A stretch of 64,000 nt of DNA from Flavobacterium galactosidilyticum (GCF_020911945.1 NZ_CP087135.1:1910001-1974000), one strand, 5' to 3'; shown: positions 25,846 through 35,645, counted from the stretch's first letter. A program made the numbers and translations. The notes: generated by a model from the sequence alone, not told the origin.

Positions 25846-27261
25846 TTATTTCAAAACTTTGCTTTGGCATACAAAATCTGTTTTTGGTAAATTTGTTTTT
25901 GCAATCGCATTAAAACCACCTTCGATTTCAGTAAAATTTCTAAATCCACGTGCTTCTAATATTGAAGCAGCAATCATGCTGCGGTATCCACCTGCACAAT
26001 GTAAATAAAAATGTTCTTTTGGATCGATATCTTTAATCCATTCGTTTATCGTTGCTAAAGGCTTGCTATACGCTTCCTCAACATGTTCTGCAGCGTATTC
26101 CGACTCTTTTCTAATATCAATTACTTTGCTTTCGCCGATCGTTACTTCTTTGGCAAATTGTTCTGCCGTAATTCTATTTACGATATCTAGTTCTTTTCCT
26201 GCTTTTGCCCAAGCTTCATACCCGCCAGCAAGATGACCGATTAGGTTATCAAAACCTACACGACTTAAACGCGTAACGGTTTCTTCTTCCTGACCAACTT
26301 CAGAGATTATCAGTATCGGTTGTTTTACATTAGCTACTAAAGCGCCTACCCAAGGGGCGAAATCTCCATCAATTCCAATATTTATCGATTGTGGAATGAA
26401 TCCTTTTGCAAACGCACCATTTTTTCTAGTGTCTAATAATAAAGCACCAGTTTCTTCGGCAGCTACTTCAAATTCCTCAACAGATAAAGCATGCATTCCT
26501 AGATCTAGAACATGCTCAAAACTGTTATATCCGTTTTTATTCATAGCTACATTCATTCCGAAATAAGCCGGTGGAGGCAGTAAACCATCCGTAACTTCTT
26601 TTACAAATTCGGCTTCTGTCATATCTGCTCTTAAGGCATAATTGCTCGCTTTTTGTTCACCAATGGTGGAAACAGTTTCCTTACTCATATTTTTTCCACA
26701 AGCGCTTCCTGCACCGTGAGCGGGATATACAATCACATCGTCACCTAAAGTCATTACTTTTGTTCGAAGTGAATGGAACAAGATTGCCGCTAATTGCTCT
26801 TGCGTCATTGAAGCAGCTTTTTGTGCTAAATCTGGTCTTCCCACATCGCCAATAAACAAGGTGTCTCCAGAGAAGATAGCGTGGTCTTTTCCGTTTTCAT
26901 CAATTAATAAATAAGTAGTACTTTCCATGGTATGACCAGGAGTATGTAGCACTTTTATTTTGATGTTTCCAATGGCAAATTCTTGGCCATCAGTAGCAGA
27001 AACGCAGTCAAATTCGCAGGTGGCATTTGGACCATAAACAATAGGAGCGCCAGTTTCTTTGCTTAAATCAACGTGCCCTGATACAAAATCAGCATGAAAA
27101 TGAGTCTCAAAAATATATTTTAGTGTAACTCCATCTCTTTGTAAACGGTCTAAATACGGCTTAGTTTCGCGTAACGGATCAATGATGGCCGCTTCCCCAT
27201 TTGAAGTTATATAGTAAGCACCTTGTGCTAGACATCCGGTGTATATTTGTTCTATTTGCAT
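25846..27261 (-). CDS. Persulfide dioxygenase-rhodanese fusion
   Basis: A 471-residue protein. The metallo-beta-lactamase domain (about 1-245) is ETHE1-like, with HFHADFVSGH (His54, His56, Asp58, His63), His110, Asp133 and PAHGAGSACG. Two rhodanese domains follow. The first (about 262-355) has no catalytic Cys. The second has Cys422 in HCAGGYRS. This CstB/Blh-type architecture oxidises persulfide to sulfite and transfers sulfane sulfur. It lies between the TauE exporter and the methyltransferase on the same strand, fitting a sulfide-detoxification operon. Confidence 0.92.
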   Translation of the reverse strand: MQIEQIYTGCLAQGAYYITSNGEAAIIDPLRETKPYLDRLQRDGVTLKYIFETHFHADFVSGHVDLSKETGAPIVYGPNATCEFDCVSATDGQEFAIGNIKIKVLHTPGHTMESTTYLLIDENGKDHAIFSGDTLFIGDVGRPDLAQKAASMTQEQLAAILFHSLRTKVMTLGDDVIVYPAHGAGSACGKNMSKETVSTIGEQKASNYALRADMTEAEFVKEVTDGLLPPPAYFGMNVAMNKNGYNSFEHVLDLGMHALSVEEFEVAAEETGALLLDTRKNGAFAKGFIPQSINIGIDGDFAPWVGALVANVKQPILIISEVGQEEETVTRLSRVGFDNLIGHLAGGYEAWAKAGKELDIVNRITAEQFAKEVTIGESKVIDIRKESEYAAEHVEEAYSKPLATINEWIKDIDPKEHFYLHCAGGYRSMIAASILEARGFRNFTEIEGGFNAIAKTNLPKTDFVCQSKVLK

Positions 27262-27340
27262 GATTGTTGTTTTTTAATTTAATTACAAATTTACCTCTGT
27301 TTTTCGAGTTATACAGTGATAAATGTTACATTCTATTTTT

Positions 27341-28129
27341 TTAGTGAAGCAAAAACTCTTTGATAATAATATAAAATCCCATTAGTAGGACAAACCAACC
27401 AAATATTGGCTTCAGTTTGTCTCCATCTATTTTTTTAGATAAATAAGTTCCTATAAACATTCCGAAAAGGGCAATTGCAGAAATAGTAAATAGAAGTTTA
27501 TAATTGATATCTGTTCCATTCAAAACATCGCCCCCAAAGCCAATTAGTGAATTGATAAAGATAATCAATAATGAAGTGCCAATGGCTTGTTTTATTGGTA
27601 AATTTCCGAAGAAGAGTAATGCTGGAATAATCAAAAAACCGCCTCCAGCTCCCAGAAATCCCGTAATAAAACCCACTAGAAGACCAATTATTGCGATACG
27701 AAGGTGGTCATCTCGCTGTACTATTTCTTTGGGAGCGGCTGTTTGTATCATCGAGATAGATGCTGCAATCATAAGTAAAGCAAATACCGTCATTATTACG
27801 AGATTTTTTGACATTTCAAAAGAGTCGACAGTAAATAATACGGCAGGTATTTTTGGTAAAAGTACATCTCGTACAAAAAGTAACGATAGTACAGAAGGAA
27901 TTGCAAACACAAGCGCTGCTTTAATCTTTAAATTACCAAGACGGTATTGACCATAACTTCCAACCATTGCTGTGATTCCAACAATAAATAAAGAATAACT
28001 TGTAGCTTGCTCTGGTTGAATGTTAAAAAGATATACTAAAATAGGAACGGCGAGAATTGATCCTCCTCCGCCAATTAATCCTAATGAAAGTCCGATAATG
28101 ATAGAAAGTAGATAACCTAAATATTCCAT
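27341..28129 (-). CDS. TauE/SafE-family sulfite exporter-like protein
   Basis: A 262-residue inner-membrane protein with about eight hydrophobic helices. Glycine-rich repeat motifs of the family occur twice: LGLIGGGGSILAVPIL near the N terminus and FITGFLGAGGGFLIIPAL in the second half. TauE/SafE proteins export small organosulfonates or sulfite. Following the persulfide dioxygenase, export of sulfite formed by that enzyme is a natural guess. Confidence 0.9.
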   Translation of the reverse strand: MEYLGYLLSIIIGLSLGLIGGGGSILAVPILVYLFNIQPEQATSYSLFIVGITAMVGSYGQYRLGNLKIKAALVFAIPSVLSLLFVRDVLLPKIPAVLFTVDSFEMSKNLVIMTVFALLMIAASISMIQTAAPKEIVQRDDHLRIAIIGLLVGFITGFLGAGGGFLIIPALLFFGNLPIKQAIGTSLLIIFINSLIGFGGDVLNGTDINYKLLFTISAIALFGMFIGTYLSKKIDGDKLKPIFGWFVLLMGFYIIIKEFLLH

Positions 28130-28198
28130 TTTTTAATTTTTGCAACTAATAATTTGGGTTCTTTAATTTTAAAATAAATAGTATTGAGTAATAGATAT

Positions 28199-28825
28199 TT
28201 ATTTTAAAAGTTCAATGTTGTTGCGGTATAAGGTTACTAAACCGCGCTGCTCCATTTTTTTTAACAAGCGAGAAATCACTTCTCTCGAAGTATTTAATTC
28301 AGTGGCAATTTCTTGATGCGACAACTTCAACTCGTTACAACCACAAACGTCTGCATGACGTTTTAAGTAAAATTCTAAACGCTCGTCCATTGCTCTAAAT
28401 GCGATATTGTCAATAACCTCTAGTACTTCTTCAAAACGGGAACGATAGGAACTTATTACATATTCGTACCAGCTTCTGTGTTCCATCATCCATTTATCCA
28501 TGAGAGGTAAAGGCACCATGATTAGTTCAACATCTTCAACAACTTTAGCCATAATTTGGCTTTTTTCATTTTTGATCGCACATATCATAGAAATTGCACA
28601 TGCTTGACCAGGTTGCAAATGATACATAAAAAATTCGCCTCCATTTTCGTCCTCACGGTAAACCTTTATTTTGCCACTAATGACTAAAACGGTGTTTTTG
28701 ATATATTGTCCAGTTCGAATAATGACAGTATCAGTTTCAAAGGATTGAGTAGAAGCATTTGTTTCAATTTCCTTTACTAATTCATTCGAAAATGAGGGGA
28801 ATATTTTTTTTATAGGATCAAGCAT
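28199..28825 (-). CDS. Crp/Fnr-family regulator of sulfur cluster
   Basis: A regulator of about 208 residues with a cyclic-nucleotide-binding-like beta-roll (about 20-130) and a winged helix-turn-helix (about 140-205, SHQEIATELNTSREVISRLL). Several cysteines are present in ACAISMICA and VCGCNEL, so thiol-based sensing of sulfide or persulfide is conceivable. No Fnr-type N-terminal iron-sulfur cysteines are visible. I chose the ATG at 28825 (MLDPIKKIFPSF) over an extension to 28912. It is upstream of the exporter and divergent from the rhodanese-gapN pair, a good position to control both. Confidence 0.88.
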   Translation of the reverse strand: MLDPIKKIFPSFSNELVKEIETNASTQSFETDTVIIRTGQYIKNTVLVISGKIKVYREDENGGEFFMYHLQPGQACAISMICAIKNEKSQIMAKVVEDVELIMVPLPLMDKWMMEHRSWYEYVISSYRSRFEEVLEVIDNIAFRAMDERLEFYLKRHADVCGCNELKLSHQEIATELNTSREVISRLLKKMEQRGLVTLYRNNIELLK

Positions 28826-29068
28826 TTCAATCTTTTTTGTGGCATTTGTAGTGTAAAAGTAGTTTAAATAACTTAGAATAGACCTCGAACTTTTAGACAA
28901 AATAAAATTCATAACTACTTGATTACATATTTCTTATTTAGACTTACCTATGGGTTTAGTAGGCTGTTTTTCGTAAAAATTAGTGCTCATTTTGTAGATT
29001 GTTGATAGTTAATGTTTTTCGAAAACGTTTTCTTATGAAAAATGTCTAATTAACAAAATATGACTTTA

Positions 29069-29095
29069 TTGTATGTTAAAAACGTTGTAATTTTG
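29069..29095 (+). promoter_or_regulatory. Promoter of rhodanese-gapN transcript
   Basis: TTG (29069-29071), a 16-base spacer and TAATTTTG (29088-29095) match the Bacteroidetes -33/-7 arrangement. The start codon is 18 bases further on. Confidence 0.5.
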
Positions 29096-29112
29096 TAAAA
29101 AAAGAAATTATT

Positions 29113-29424
29113 ATGAATTTAACACAAGAAGACTGGGTATCTCAATTTGAAGCTGACGAAAATGCAGTTATTCTAGACGTGAGAACCGAAGCGGAATGCA
29201 GCGAAGGAATTATACCTAATTCAATTAATATTGATATTCACAGCGGCCAGGATTTTGTCAATGCAGTAGAAGTTTTAGATAAAACTAAAAACTATTACGT
29301 GTATTGTCGTTCGGGAATGCGAAGTGCTAAAACTTGTGAGATCATGAACCAGTTGGGCTTTGAAAATGCCTATAACCTGACGGGGGGAATTATTGAATGG
29401 GATGGCGAAGTAGTCGAACCCTAA
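29113..29424 (+). CDS. Single-domain rhodanese
   Basis: A 103-residue cytoplasmic rhodanese with the catalytic loop YCRSGMRS (Cys65) and the leading LDVRTEAEC motif. It moves sulfane sulfur to thiol acceptors such as thioredoxin or glutathione analogues. It is divergent from the Crp/Fnr gene, and a hairpin terminator separates it from gapN. Confidence 0.93.
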   Translation: MNLTQEDWVSQFEADENAVILDVRTEAECSEGIIPNSINIDIHSGQDFVNAVEVLDKTKNYYVYCRSGMRSAKTCEIMNQLGFENAYNLTGGIIEWDGEVVEP

Positions 29425-29429
29425 AACGT

Positions 29430-29453
29430 AAAGAGGCAATTGCCTCTTTTTAT
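29430..29453 (+). terminator. Terminator after rhodanese gene
   Basis: A perfect palindrome AAAGAGGCAATTGCCTCTTT (29430-29449) followed by T residues. It lies 33 bases before gapN and may attenuate read-through. Confidence 0.8.
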
Positions 29454-29486
29454 TTATTTGAATTAACACAACTATAAACCTTAAAT

Positions 29487-31067
29487 ATGAATTTAATACC
29501 AGAAGAATTTCAGATAGGAACATTACTAAATCAAGATACGTACTTAATTGATGGTGAGTTAAAAAAATGGGAAGGTCAAACTACCGCTGTTTTTTCAACG
29601 ATTTCCTCTACTGAAGAATATGCGCCAACAATATTAGGTTCAATCCCTTCTATGGGAGAAGCTGAAGCTCTAGAAGCTGTAAATGCTGCGAGTGTTGCGT
29701 ATAATAACGGACAAGGTTTATGGCCTACAATGAAAGTAGCAGACCGCATTAAATGTATGTCAAACTTTGTTACGCAAATGAAAGAGACTCGCAGCGAAGT
29801 AGTTAAATACTTGATGTGGGAAATAGGAAAGTCATTAGGCGATTCTGAAAAAGAATTTGACAGAACGGTAGAGTATATTTACGATACCATTGAAGATTAT
29901 AAGTTATTAGATAGTAACAGTTCTCGCTTTATTAAAAGTCAAGGTGTTAACGCAATGGTACGTCGTGGACCGCTTGGTGTAGTATTGTGTTTAGGACCTT
30001 ACAATTACCCTTTAAACGAAACTTTCTCTTTGCTAATTCCAGCATTGATAATGGGGAATACCGTTATTTTTAAACCTGCTAAACATGGTGTTTTATTAAT
30101 TTCGCCTTTGTTAGAAGCTTTTAGAAGTAGTTTTCCTAAGGGAACTATTAATATTGTTTATGGTAGAGGACGTGAGGTTGCGTCACCAATTATGAAGTCT
30201 GGAAAAGTTGATATTCTAGCCTTGATAGGAAATAGTAAATCAGCAATTGCTTTGCAGGATCAACATCCTAACAAAAATAGATTGCGTTTGATTTTAGGTT
30301 TAGAAGCTAAAAATCCAGCAATTATTTTACCAGATGCTGATTTAGATCTTGCTATTCAAGAATGTATTTCAGGAAGTCTATCTTTCAATGGACAGCGCTG
30401 TACAGCATTGAAAATTTTATATATTCATGAAAGTATAGCGGATGAATTTAACAGAAGATTTACTGCCAAAGTAGATGCGCTTGTTTTTGGTAATCCTTGG
30501 GACAAATCAGTTATGTTGACACCATTACCAGAAAAAGAGAAACCTGCTTACATACAAGAATTAATTAATGATGCTGTTAGTAAAGGAGCTGCAATCATTA
30601 ATGAAAAAGGAGGAAAGCACACTGAAAACTATATATTTCCTGCTGTTTTATTTCCAATAAATAAAGAAATGAGAGTGTATCATGAGGAGCAGTTTGGCCC
30701 TGTTGTACCAATTATTACGTTCAAAGATATTCAAGAACCTTTGAATGATATGGCCGAATCTAATTACGGACAACAGGTAAGTTTATTTGGAAAAAATATC
30801 AAAACCATTGCGCCGCTAATTGATACTTTAGTAAATTTAGTGTGTCGAGTGAACTTGAATAGCTCTTGTCAAAGAGGTCCTGATGTATATCCATTTACAG
30901 GTCGTAAAGACTCTGCTGTGGGAACTTTGAGTATTCACGATGCACTTCGTTCTTTTTCAATTAGAACCTTTGTAGCTTCGAAAGATAACGATTATAACAA
31001 TCAAATTTTGCAAGCATTACTAGATAGTAAAGAATCTAATTTCATTAATACTGACTACACATTGTAA
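29487..31067 (+). CDS. gapN: NADP-dependent non-phosphorylating GAPDH
   Basis: A 526-residue aldehyde dehydrogenase. Catalytic Cys305 is in [10 protein letters not shown] and Glu273 in GLEAKNP. The [19 protein letters not shown] region (in part) and [14 protein letters not shown], with the PFTGRKDSA tail, are typical of GapN. It converts glyceraldehyde 3-phosphate to 3-phosphoglycerate with NADPH formation and no ATP. Its position next to the sulfur cluster could link NADPH supply with thiol repair, though the terminator before it suggests at least partial independence. Confidence 0.93.
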   Translation: MNLIPEEFQIGTLLNQDTYLIDGELKKWEGQTTAVFSTISSTEEYAPTILGSIPSMGEAEALEAVNAASVAYNNGQGLWPTMKVADRIKCMSNFVTQMKETRSEVVKYLMWEIGKSLGDSEKEFDRTVEYIYDTIEDYKLLDSNSSRFIKSQGVNAMVRRGPLGVVLCLGPYNYPLNETFSLLIPALIMGNTVIFKPAKHGVLLISPLLEAFRSSFPKGTINIVYGRGREVASPIMKSGKVDILALIGNSKSAIALQDQHPNKNRLRLILGLEAKNPAIILPDADLDLAIQECISGSLSFNGQRCTALKILYIHESIADEFNRRFTAKVDALVFGNPWDKSVMLTPLPEKEKPAYIQELINDAVSKGAAIINEKGGKHTENYIFPAVLFPINKEMRVYHEEQFGPVVPIITFKDIQEPLNDMAESNYGQQVSLFGKNIKTIAPLIDTLVNLVCRVNLNSSCQRGPDVYPFTGRKDSAVGTLSIHDALRSFSIRTFVASKDNDYNNQILQALLDSKESNFINTDYTL

Positions 31068-31085
31068 TCTATTTTATATAAAAGC

Positions 31086-31127
31086 AAAGCCGACTTCTTA
31101 TTTTATTAAAAGTCGGCTTTTTTTTTT
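31086..31127 (+). terminator. Terminator of gapN
   Basis: The stem AAAGCCGACTT (31086-31096) with AAGTCGGCTTT (31110-31120) is followed by seven T residues. Confidence 0.92.
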
Positions 31128-31282
31128 GAATTGTTTTTAAAAGAATTATCATTCTGTATCTTAAAAATATTATGTAATTTAGAGTACTAGAAATTTGGAA
31201 TTCGGATTGTTATGGATTCCTCTAAAATGTATATGCTATCAAAAATAAAATTAATATAATAAAGAAGAGTTTTCACGAAAGA

Positions 31283-31438
31283 TTGCATCGGGAACCCGTA
31301 TTAACGCATCGTCGATTAAGGTTTATTCCTAATATTGTACTTAATATCGTAGGTCTTTTTATCACATTTTTAGTAGTTGCAACCTTGATTTACTTAATAG
31401 TGCATTATTTGATTATGCTTTTTTATCACCTGATTTGA
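31283..31438 (+). CDS. Possible small membrane protein, uncertain start
   Basis: The frame is open from about 31226 to the TGA at 31436-31438 but has no ATG until late. A TTG at 31283 would give 51 residues: a basic head (LHREPVLTHRRLRF) followed by a long hydrophobic helix (NIVLNIVGLFITFLVVATLI and beyond). The polarity pattern looks protein-like. I do not recognise it. It may be the tail of a decayed membrane-protein gene or a small gene with a rare start. It lies in the 390-base gap after gapN. Confidence 0.3.
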   Translation: MHREPVLTHRRLRFIPNIVLNIVGLFITFLVVATLIYLIVHYLIMLFYHLI

Positions 31439-31457
31439 TCAATAAAAGTCACTTTTA

Positions 31458-32027
31458 TTATTTAAGATAGCCGTCTAATTTCTCTCGAAAAGAATCACTA
31501 TTCCAGTTAGCAGAGCCAATTTTTGCTACGATAACGTTACCTTGTTTGTCAATAACATAAGTGGCCGGAATTGTTGCTGATTCTAACTCAAGCGGAGGAT
31601 TTGTTACTGATTGATATACAGGCAAGTTTAATTTTTCCTTTGTCATAAAAGTATTTGCTTTCTCAAACGAATCAGTAGTGACAAATAGGAATTCAACCTT
31701 GTTTTGATAATCATTATATAATTTTTGCATACTAGGCATTTCAGCAATACATGGTGGACACCAAGTCGCCCAAAAATTGATGAATACTACTTTGCCCTTA
31801 TAATCTTGCAGTGATACATTTGTTCCATCAGCATCTAGTAATTGCCATTGGTAGGTTGATAGGGCTTTTTGATCTTGTATTGCGATTGTTTTTGGCGAAA
31901 AAACAATGAGTCTGTTGAGTTGAACTTTTACAAAAGTGCCTAAAGGAGTGAATAATAGTGCTGCAATGAATATAAAAAAAGCAATGTTTTGAATCGTTTT
32001 TTTTCTTGGAGTTTTCGAATTCGTCAT
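31458..32027 (-). CDS. TlpA-type thiol-disulfide reductase
   Basis: A 189-residue membrane-anchored thioredoxin-like protein. An N-terminal helix (about 12-32) anchors it to the inner membrane, and the periplasmic domain has the active site WCPPC (Cys90, Cys93) and the cis-Pro loop TIPATYVID. TlpA/ResA-like proteins reduce periplasmic disulfides, for example in cytochrome c maturation. A DsbD that could supply electrons is encoded at 57476-59512. It lies 69 bases downstream of the DUF202 gene. Confidence 0.92.
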   Translation of the reverse strand: MTNSKTPRKKTIQNIAFFIFIAALLFTPLGTFVKVQLNRLIVFSPKTIAIQDQKALSTYQWQLLDADGTNVSLQDYKGKVVFINFWATWCPPCIAEMPSMQKLYNDYQNKVEFLFVTTDSFEKANTFMTKEKLNLPVYQSVTNPPLELESATIPATYVIDKQGNVIVAKIGSANWNSDSFREKLDGYLK

Positions 32028-32096
32028 ATTGAAAATCTATTTGTTTTTGAAGAAATAAAATTGAAGTTATTGTAAACAATAATTACCTATTTCTTG

Positions 32097-32405
32097 TTAA
32101 TCTTCATAATATTCCAGCTGATAATTACCAACATGCTTTTTATTATTAACGATTGACTTTTTTTGTTTGAAAAAGTTAATCAATCCCAATATAAAAATAG
32201 CAAATGCAAAGATGAAAAAAACAATTCCAATAATCTCACTATGTTCCACTTTAAGTAAACTTCCTATACTTAAACCAGCAACCATAAAGTACATTGCCGT
32301 TCTTAAAAAGGAAAGTAACGTAGATTGATTTGCTAGAGTAGTACGTTGTAATGCTAGTTTTTCTCTTAAGATTAAGTCTTTATTTATCGAATTTTTTTCT
32401 TCCAT
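32097..32405 (-). CDS. DUF202 membrane protein
   Basis: A 102-residue protein with the DUF202 signature LALQRTTLANQSTLLSFLRT followed by three hydrophobic helices (about 33-50, 58-78 and a helix entry at the end). The family is YidH-like and of unknown function. It is co-directional with the TlpA gene and 54 bases after the exporter operon, so it could be read from either. Confidence 0.85.
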   Translation of the reverse strand: MEEKNSINKDLILREKLALQRTTLANQSTLLSFLRTAMYFMVAGLSIGSLLKVEHSEIIGIVFFIFAFAIFILGLINFFKQKKSIVNNKKHVGNYQLEYYED

Positions 32406-32459
32406 ACTATTTCATAATTTTTTTAATGTCAGTGCAAAAATAAGCTATTTAATGCTAAA

Positions 32460-33581
32460 TTAGTTTGTTTTCCTGTAACTCCACACTGCCAAACCATTCA
32501 TTAAAAACGCATACAAACTTATAATTACAAACTGCGGAATAATATCTGAAAAACTGGAACCTTTCAGCATGACCATTCGGATCACTTCAACAAAATAACG
32601 AATAGGGTTGATCAATGTTATATTTTGTGCCCATTTTGGCATACTTTCAATTGGGGTAAATAAGCCACTCATTAGGATAAAAATAACCATAAAAAACCAA
32701 GCGATAAACATGGCTTGTTGTTGTGTATCTGTATGATTTGAAACAAAGAGTCCGATTCCCAATACTAATAGTAGATAAACTGCTGTAAAGAGATATACTA
32801 ACAAAATATTACCTAGCATTGGCACGTCAAATACAACTTTAGAAATCACTAAACCTAGGGTTAGAATCACCAATCCCAATATCCAAAAAGGGAATAGTTT
32901 TCCAATTATAAACTGGTATTTTTTTATAGGAGTTACGTTTATTTGCTCTAATGTTCCCAATTCTTTTTCCTTAACGATATTCATCGAAGATAAAAATAGT
33001 GTGAGCATCGTAACCAATAAAACCAGAATTCCCGGCACCATAAAGGTTTTATAGTTTAGCGTTTTATTATACCAAAAGGAAGGGATTACAAGTATGTTTT
33101 CTGGAACTTCTTTATTGTCAGAGAAGTATTTAGAGCTTGATCCTATGTCTCTATTAAATGAATTTATGATTTGTGAGACGTACACATTTTCAATGCCAGC
33201 AGTTGCAGCATCAATAGCATTTATAGTTACTGAAATAGTTGTTTTTTGTGCTATTTGTAAATCTCGGCTAAAATGATTGGGTATGTTTACTATAATGTCC
33301 GTGTTGCCTTTTTGCATTTCTTCTACTGCTTCTTTTTCAGAGAAAAATGGCGCTGTAATTTTAAAATAGGATGAAGCTTTGAAGGATTGAATTAGTTTTC
33401 TTGATTCGGTACTTTGGTCATTGTCTACAAAAGTTATTTTTATATTTTTCACGTCAAATGTAGCCGCATTTGACAAAATTAATAATTGTAAAATGGGTAA
33501 AATAAAGATAAGTTTAATCATATTTTTATCTCTAAAAATTTGCTTAAATTCTTTTTGTATTATGAATAATATTGTTCTCAT
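32460..33581 (-). CDS. ABC-2 exporter permease (second)
   Basis: A 373-residue ABC-2 permease of YbhR/YhhJ type. One N-terminal helix (about 22-40) is followed by a large periplasmic domain (about 45-170) and five helices (about 180-370). The conserved segment EKELGTLEQINVTPIKKYQF lies at the cytoplasmic loop. It is last in an operon encoding a second permease, two ATPases, a cupin lipoprotein, HlyD and TolC, and should pair with the permease at 33614-34720. Confidence 0.92.
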   Translation of the reverse strand: MRTILFIIQKEFKQIFRDKNMIKLIFILPILQLLILSNAATFDVKNIKITFVDNDQSTESRKLIQSFKASSYFKITAPFFSEKEAVEEMQKGNTDIIVNIPNHFSRDLQIAQKTTISVTINAIDAATAGIENVYVSQIINSFNRDIGSSSKYFSDNKEVPENILVIPSFWYNKTLNYKTFMVPGILVLLVTMLTLFLSSMNIVKEKELGTLEQINVTPIKKYQFIIGKLFPFWILGLVILTLGLVISKVVFDVPMLGNILLVYLFTAVYLLLVLGIGLFVSNHTDTQQQAMFIAWFFMVIFILMSGLFTPIESMPKWAQNITLINPIRYFVEVIRMVMLKGSSFSDIIPQFVIISLYAFLMNGLAVWSYRKTN

Positions 33582-33613
33582 TTAGATAGTTATAAGTAAA
33601 AATAGTGGGCCTT

Positions 33614-34720
33614 TTATTCTAACCTAATTTTGTATTTTTTTATACTCAATGCGATAAAAAATATTGTCATACCAACTAAAACAAGCGTTTCTTTCCAGAT
33701 ATAGTGTATACCAACTCCTTTTAGCATAATGGCTTTTACAATGATGATGAACCATTTTGCTGGTATAATGTTGCTTATCACTTGCATGGGCATTGGCATA
33801 CTGCTGATAGGAAAAATGAAGCCTGAAAGAATAATAACAGGTAGCATTAATCCCATTAGCGAAAGCATCATCGCGGTTTGTTGTGAATCTGAAATCGTGG
33901 AAATTAAAATCCCTAATGAAAGTGCCGATAGTATGAAAAGAATGCTTTCAAACATCAGTAAAAAGAGACTGCCGTTGATAGGCATTTTGAAAACAAAAAA
34001 GCCCAATACTAAAATGACTATTGCATTAACGATGGATAGAAAAATATAGGGGAATACTTTTCCAATAATAACTTGAAAAGGTTTTAGCGGTGATACTAAA
34101 AGGATTTCCATAGTACCTAGCTCTTTTTCTCGTGTAATAGAAATGGAAGTCATCATTGCAGAAACCAGCATTAAAATAACAGTCATAACACCGGGAACAA
34201 AATTGAAAACACTTTTGAGTTCAGGATTGTAAAACATACGGGATTGTACTTCTACTTTAATTTGACTACTGGTTAATCTATTTTTTTGTAATTGATCATT
34301 TTGAATTAATGCTCCTATGTAATTCGCTACTGTGTTAGCAACGTTAGGTTCGGTAGCATCAGTAACGGCTTGTATAGTTGCTACTTTTTTAGTTTCTAAA
34401 TTTTTACTGAAGTTAGTCTCAAAAATAAGCACAGCTTTAACTTTTCCTTTTTTAAATTCAGATTCGATATCTTTTTCGGTGTCAATTTGATTTTCTATTT
34501 TGAAATAAGGAGACGATTTTATTTTATCAATAATCTTTTGGGTTTCAACATCTTTGGAGTGGTCTAAAATGGCAATATCAACATTGTTAATTTCGTTTGT
34601 AATAGCAAAACCGAACAATAATATTTGAGCGATTGGCATACCAAAAAGAATGAACAAGGACCGTCTATCACGAAAAATGTGATAGAATTCCTTTCTTATA
34701 AAACCGATGAATCTTTTCAT
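33614..34720 (-). CDS. ABC-2 exporter permease (first)
   Basis: A 368-residue ABC-2 permease, the YbhS-like partner of the following gene. It has the same plan: an N-terminal helix (about 23-41), a periplasmic domain and a C-terminal five-helix bundle. It shares TREKELGTMEILLVSPLKPF at the cytoplasmic loop. The two permeases are paralogous and 32 bases apart. Between this gene and the upstream ATPase is a 167-base gap with degraded CACGAATT-type repeat sequence. Confidence 0.92.
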   Translation of the reverse strand: MKRFIGFIRKEFYHIFRDRRSLFILFGMPIAQILLFGFAITNEINNVDIAILDHSKDVETQKIIDKIKSSPYFKIENQIDTEKDIESEFKKGKVKAVLIFETNFSKNLETKKVATIQAVTDATEPNVANTVANYIGALIQNDQLQKNRLTSSQIKVEVQSRMFYNPELKSVFNFVPGVMTVILMLVSAMMTSISITREKELGTMEILLVSPLKPFQVIIGKVFPYIFLSIVNAIVILVLGFFVFKMPINGSLFLLMFESILFILSALSLGILISTISDSQQTAMMLSLMGLMLPVIILSGFIFPISSMPMPMQVISNIIPAKWFIIIVKAIMLKGVGIHYIWKETLVLVGMTIFFIALSIKKYKIRLE

Positions 34721-34739
34721 TTTTTATTTTGTTTAAAGT

Positions 34740-34887
34740 TTCAGGTTTAAAATTTTTCAAACATAGATTTCACGAATTAGCACAGATTAATTTAGTGGTT
34801 TTAATTACCACAGATGCGCAGATTTTATGTCGATTGTCTTTATTCTCTTCGTTAGTAATTGTTCCTCCTTCGGGGGCTAGGCGGCTT
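34740..34887. repeat. Intergenic CACGAATT/CACAGATT repeat region
   Basis: The gap inside the exporter operon holds TTTCACGAATTAGCACAGATT-like text (34768-34790, quoted loosely), ATTACCACAGATGCGCAGATT (34805-34825) and a TAGCCCCCGAAGGAGG arm on the minus strand (34866-34881). The last resembles the opening of the palindromic elements. It is probably a remnant of dispersed repeats and lies within the transcript. Confidence 0.4.
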
Positions 34888-35622
34888 CTATTCTACGTTC
34901 CTAGCTAATTTTAAAAATACATCATTCATCGATGTTACATTAAATTGCTCTTTTAGCTTTTTTGGTGTGTCCAAGGCTTCAATTTTTCCCGCAACCATTA
35001 TGGATACTCGGTCGCAATATTCCGCTTCGTCCATATAATGCGTGGTGACAAAAATGGTCGTTCCTTTGCACGCTTGTGTATAGATCATTTCCCAAAATTG
35101 TCTTCGAGTAATAGGATCAACGCCTCCTGTTGGCTCATCTAAAAACACGATTTTTGGCTCGTGTAATAACGCGACAGAAAACGATAATTTTTGTTTCCAA
35201 CCCAAAGGTAAAGAGCCTACTAAACTGTCAATAATATCTTCGATTTGTAATTCTTTGACTAGTGCCGTTGTTTTCGTTTTTATGTCAGATCTTGACAAGC
35301 CATAAATACCTCCAAAGAACACTATGTTTTCTCTAACCGTTAAATCATCATACATCGAGAATTTTTGACTCATGTAGCCAATGTTTTTTTTAACCATTTC
35401 TGGATTCTTTACCACATCAAAGCCAGCAACATTTGCCTCTCCAGTTGTAGGATTTGAAATGCCTATCAGCATTTTCATTGCCGTGGTTTTTCCAGCACCA
35501 TTCGCTCCTAAAAAGCCGAAAATTTCTCCCTTATATACATCAAAAGAAATAGCATCTACGGCAGCGAAATCGCCATACTTTTTAGTCAAGTTTTTTACCG
35601 CTATTATTTTTTCTCTTTCCAT
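34888..35622 (-). CDS. ABC exporter ATPase (second)
   Basis: A 244-residue ATP-binding subunit. Walker A is GANGAGKT (39-46) and Walker B ends IVFLDEPTGGVDP. The signature is a divergent LPLGWKQ instead of LSGGQ, as seen in one half of YbhF-type pairs. The switch His lies in FVTTHYMDEAEYC. It forms a heterodimer, presumably with the ATPase of 35646-36542. Confidence 0.93.
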   Translation of the reverse strand: MEREKIIAVKNLTKKYGDFAAVDAISFDVYKGEIFGFLGANGAGKTTAMKMLIGISNPTTGEANVAGFDVVKNPEMVKKNIGYMSQKFSMYDDLTVRENIVFFGGIYGLSRSDIKTKTTALVKELQIEDIIDSLVGSLPLGWKQKLSFSVALLHEPKIVFLDEPTGGVDPITRRQFWEMIYTQACKGTTIFVTTHYMDEAEYCDRVSIMVAGKIEALDTPKKLKEQFNVTSMNDVFLKLARNVE

Positions 35623-35645
35623 TTTGCTAGTCCATTTCCTCTAAA

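Noticed and set aside
27504..27950. 148-residue open frame antisense to the TauE gene
   Set aside because: It is a shadow of a real membrane-protein gene.
28826..28912. 29-residue N-terminal extension of the Crp/Fnr regulator
   Set aside because: Family proteins begin with the MLDPIKKIFPSF-like segment; the extension has no conserved pattern.
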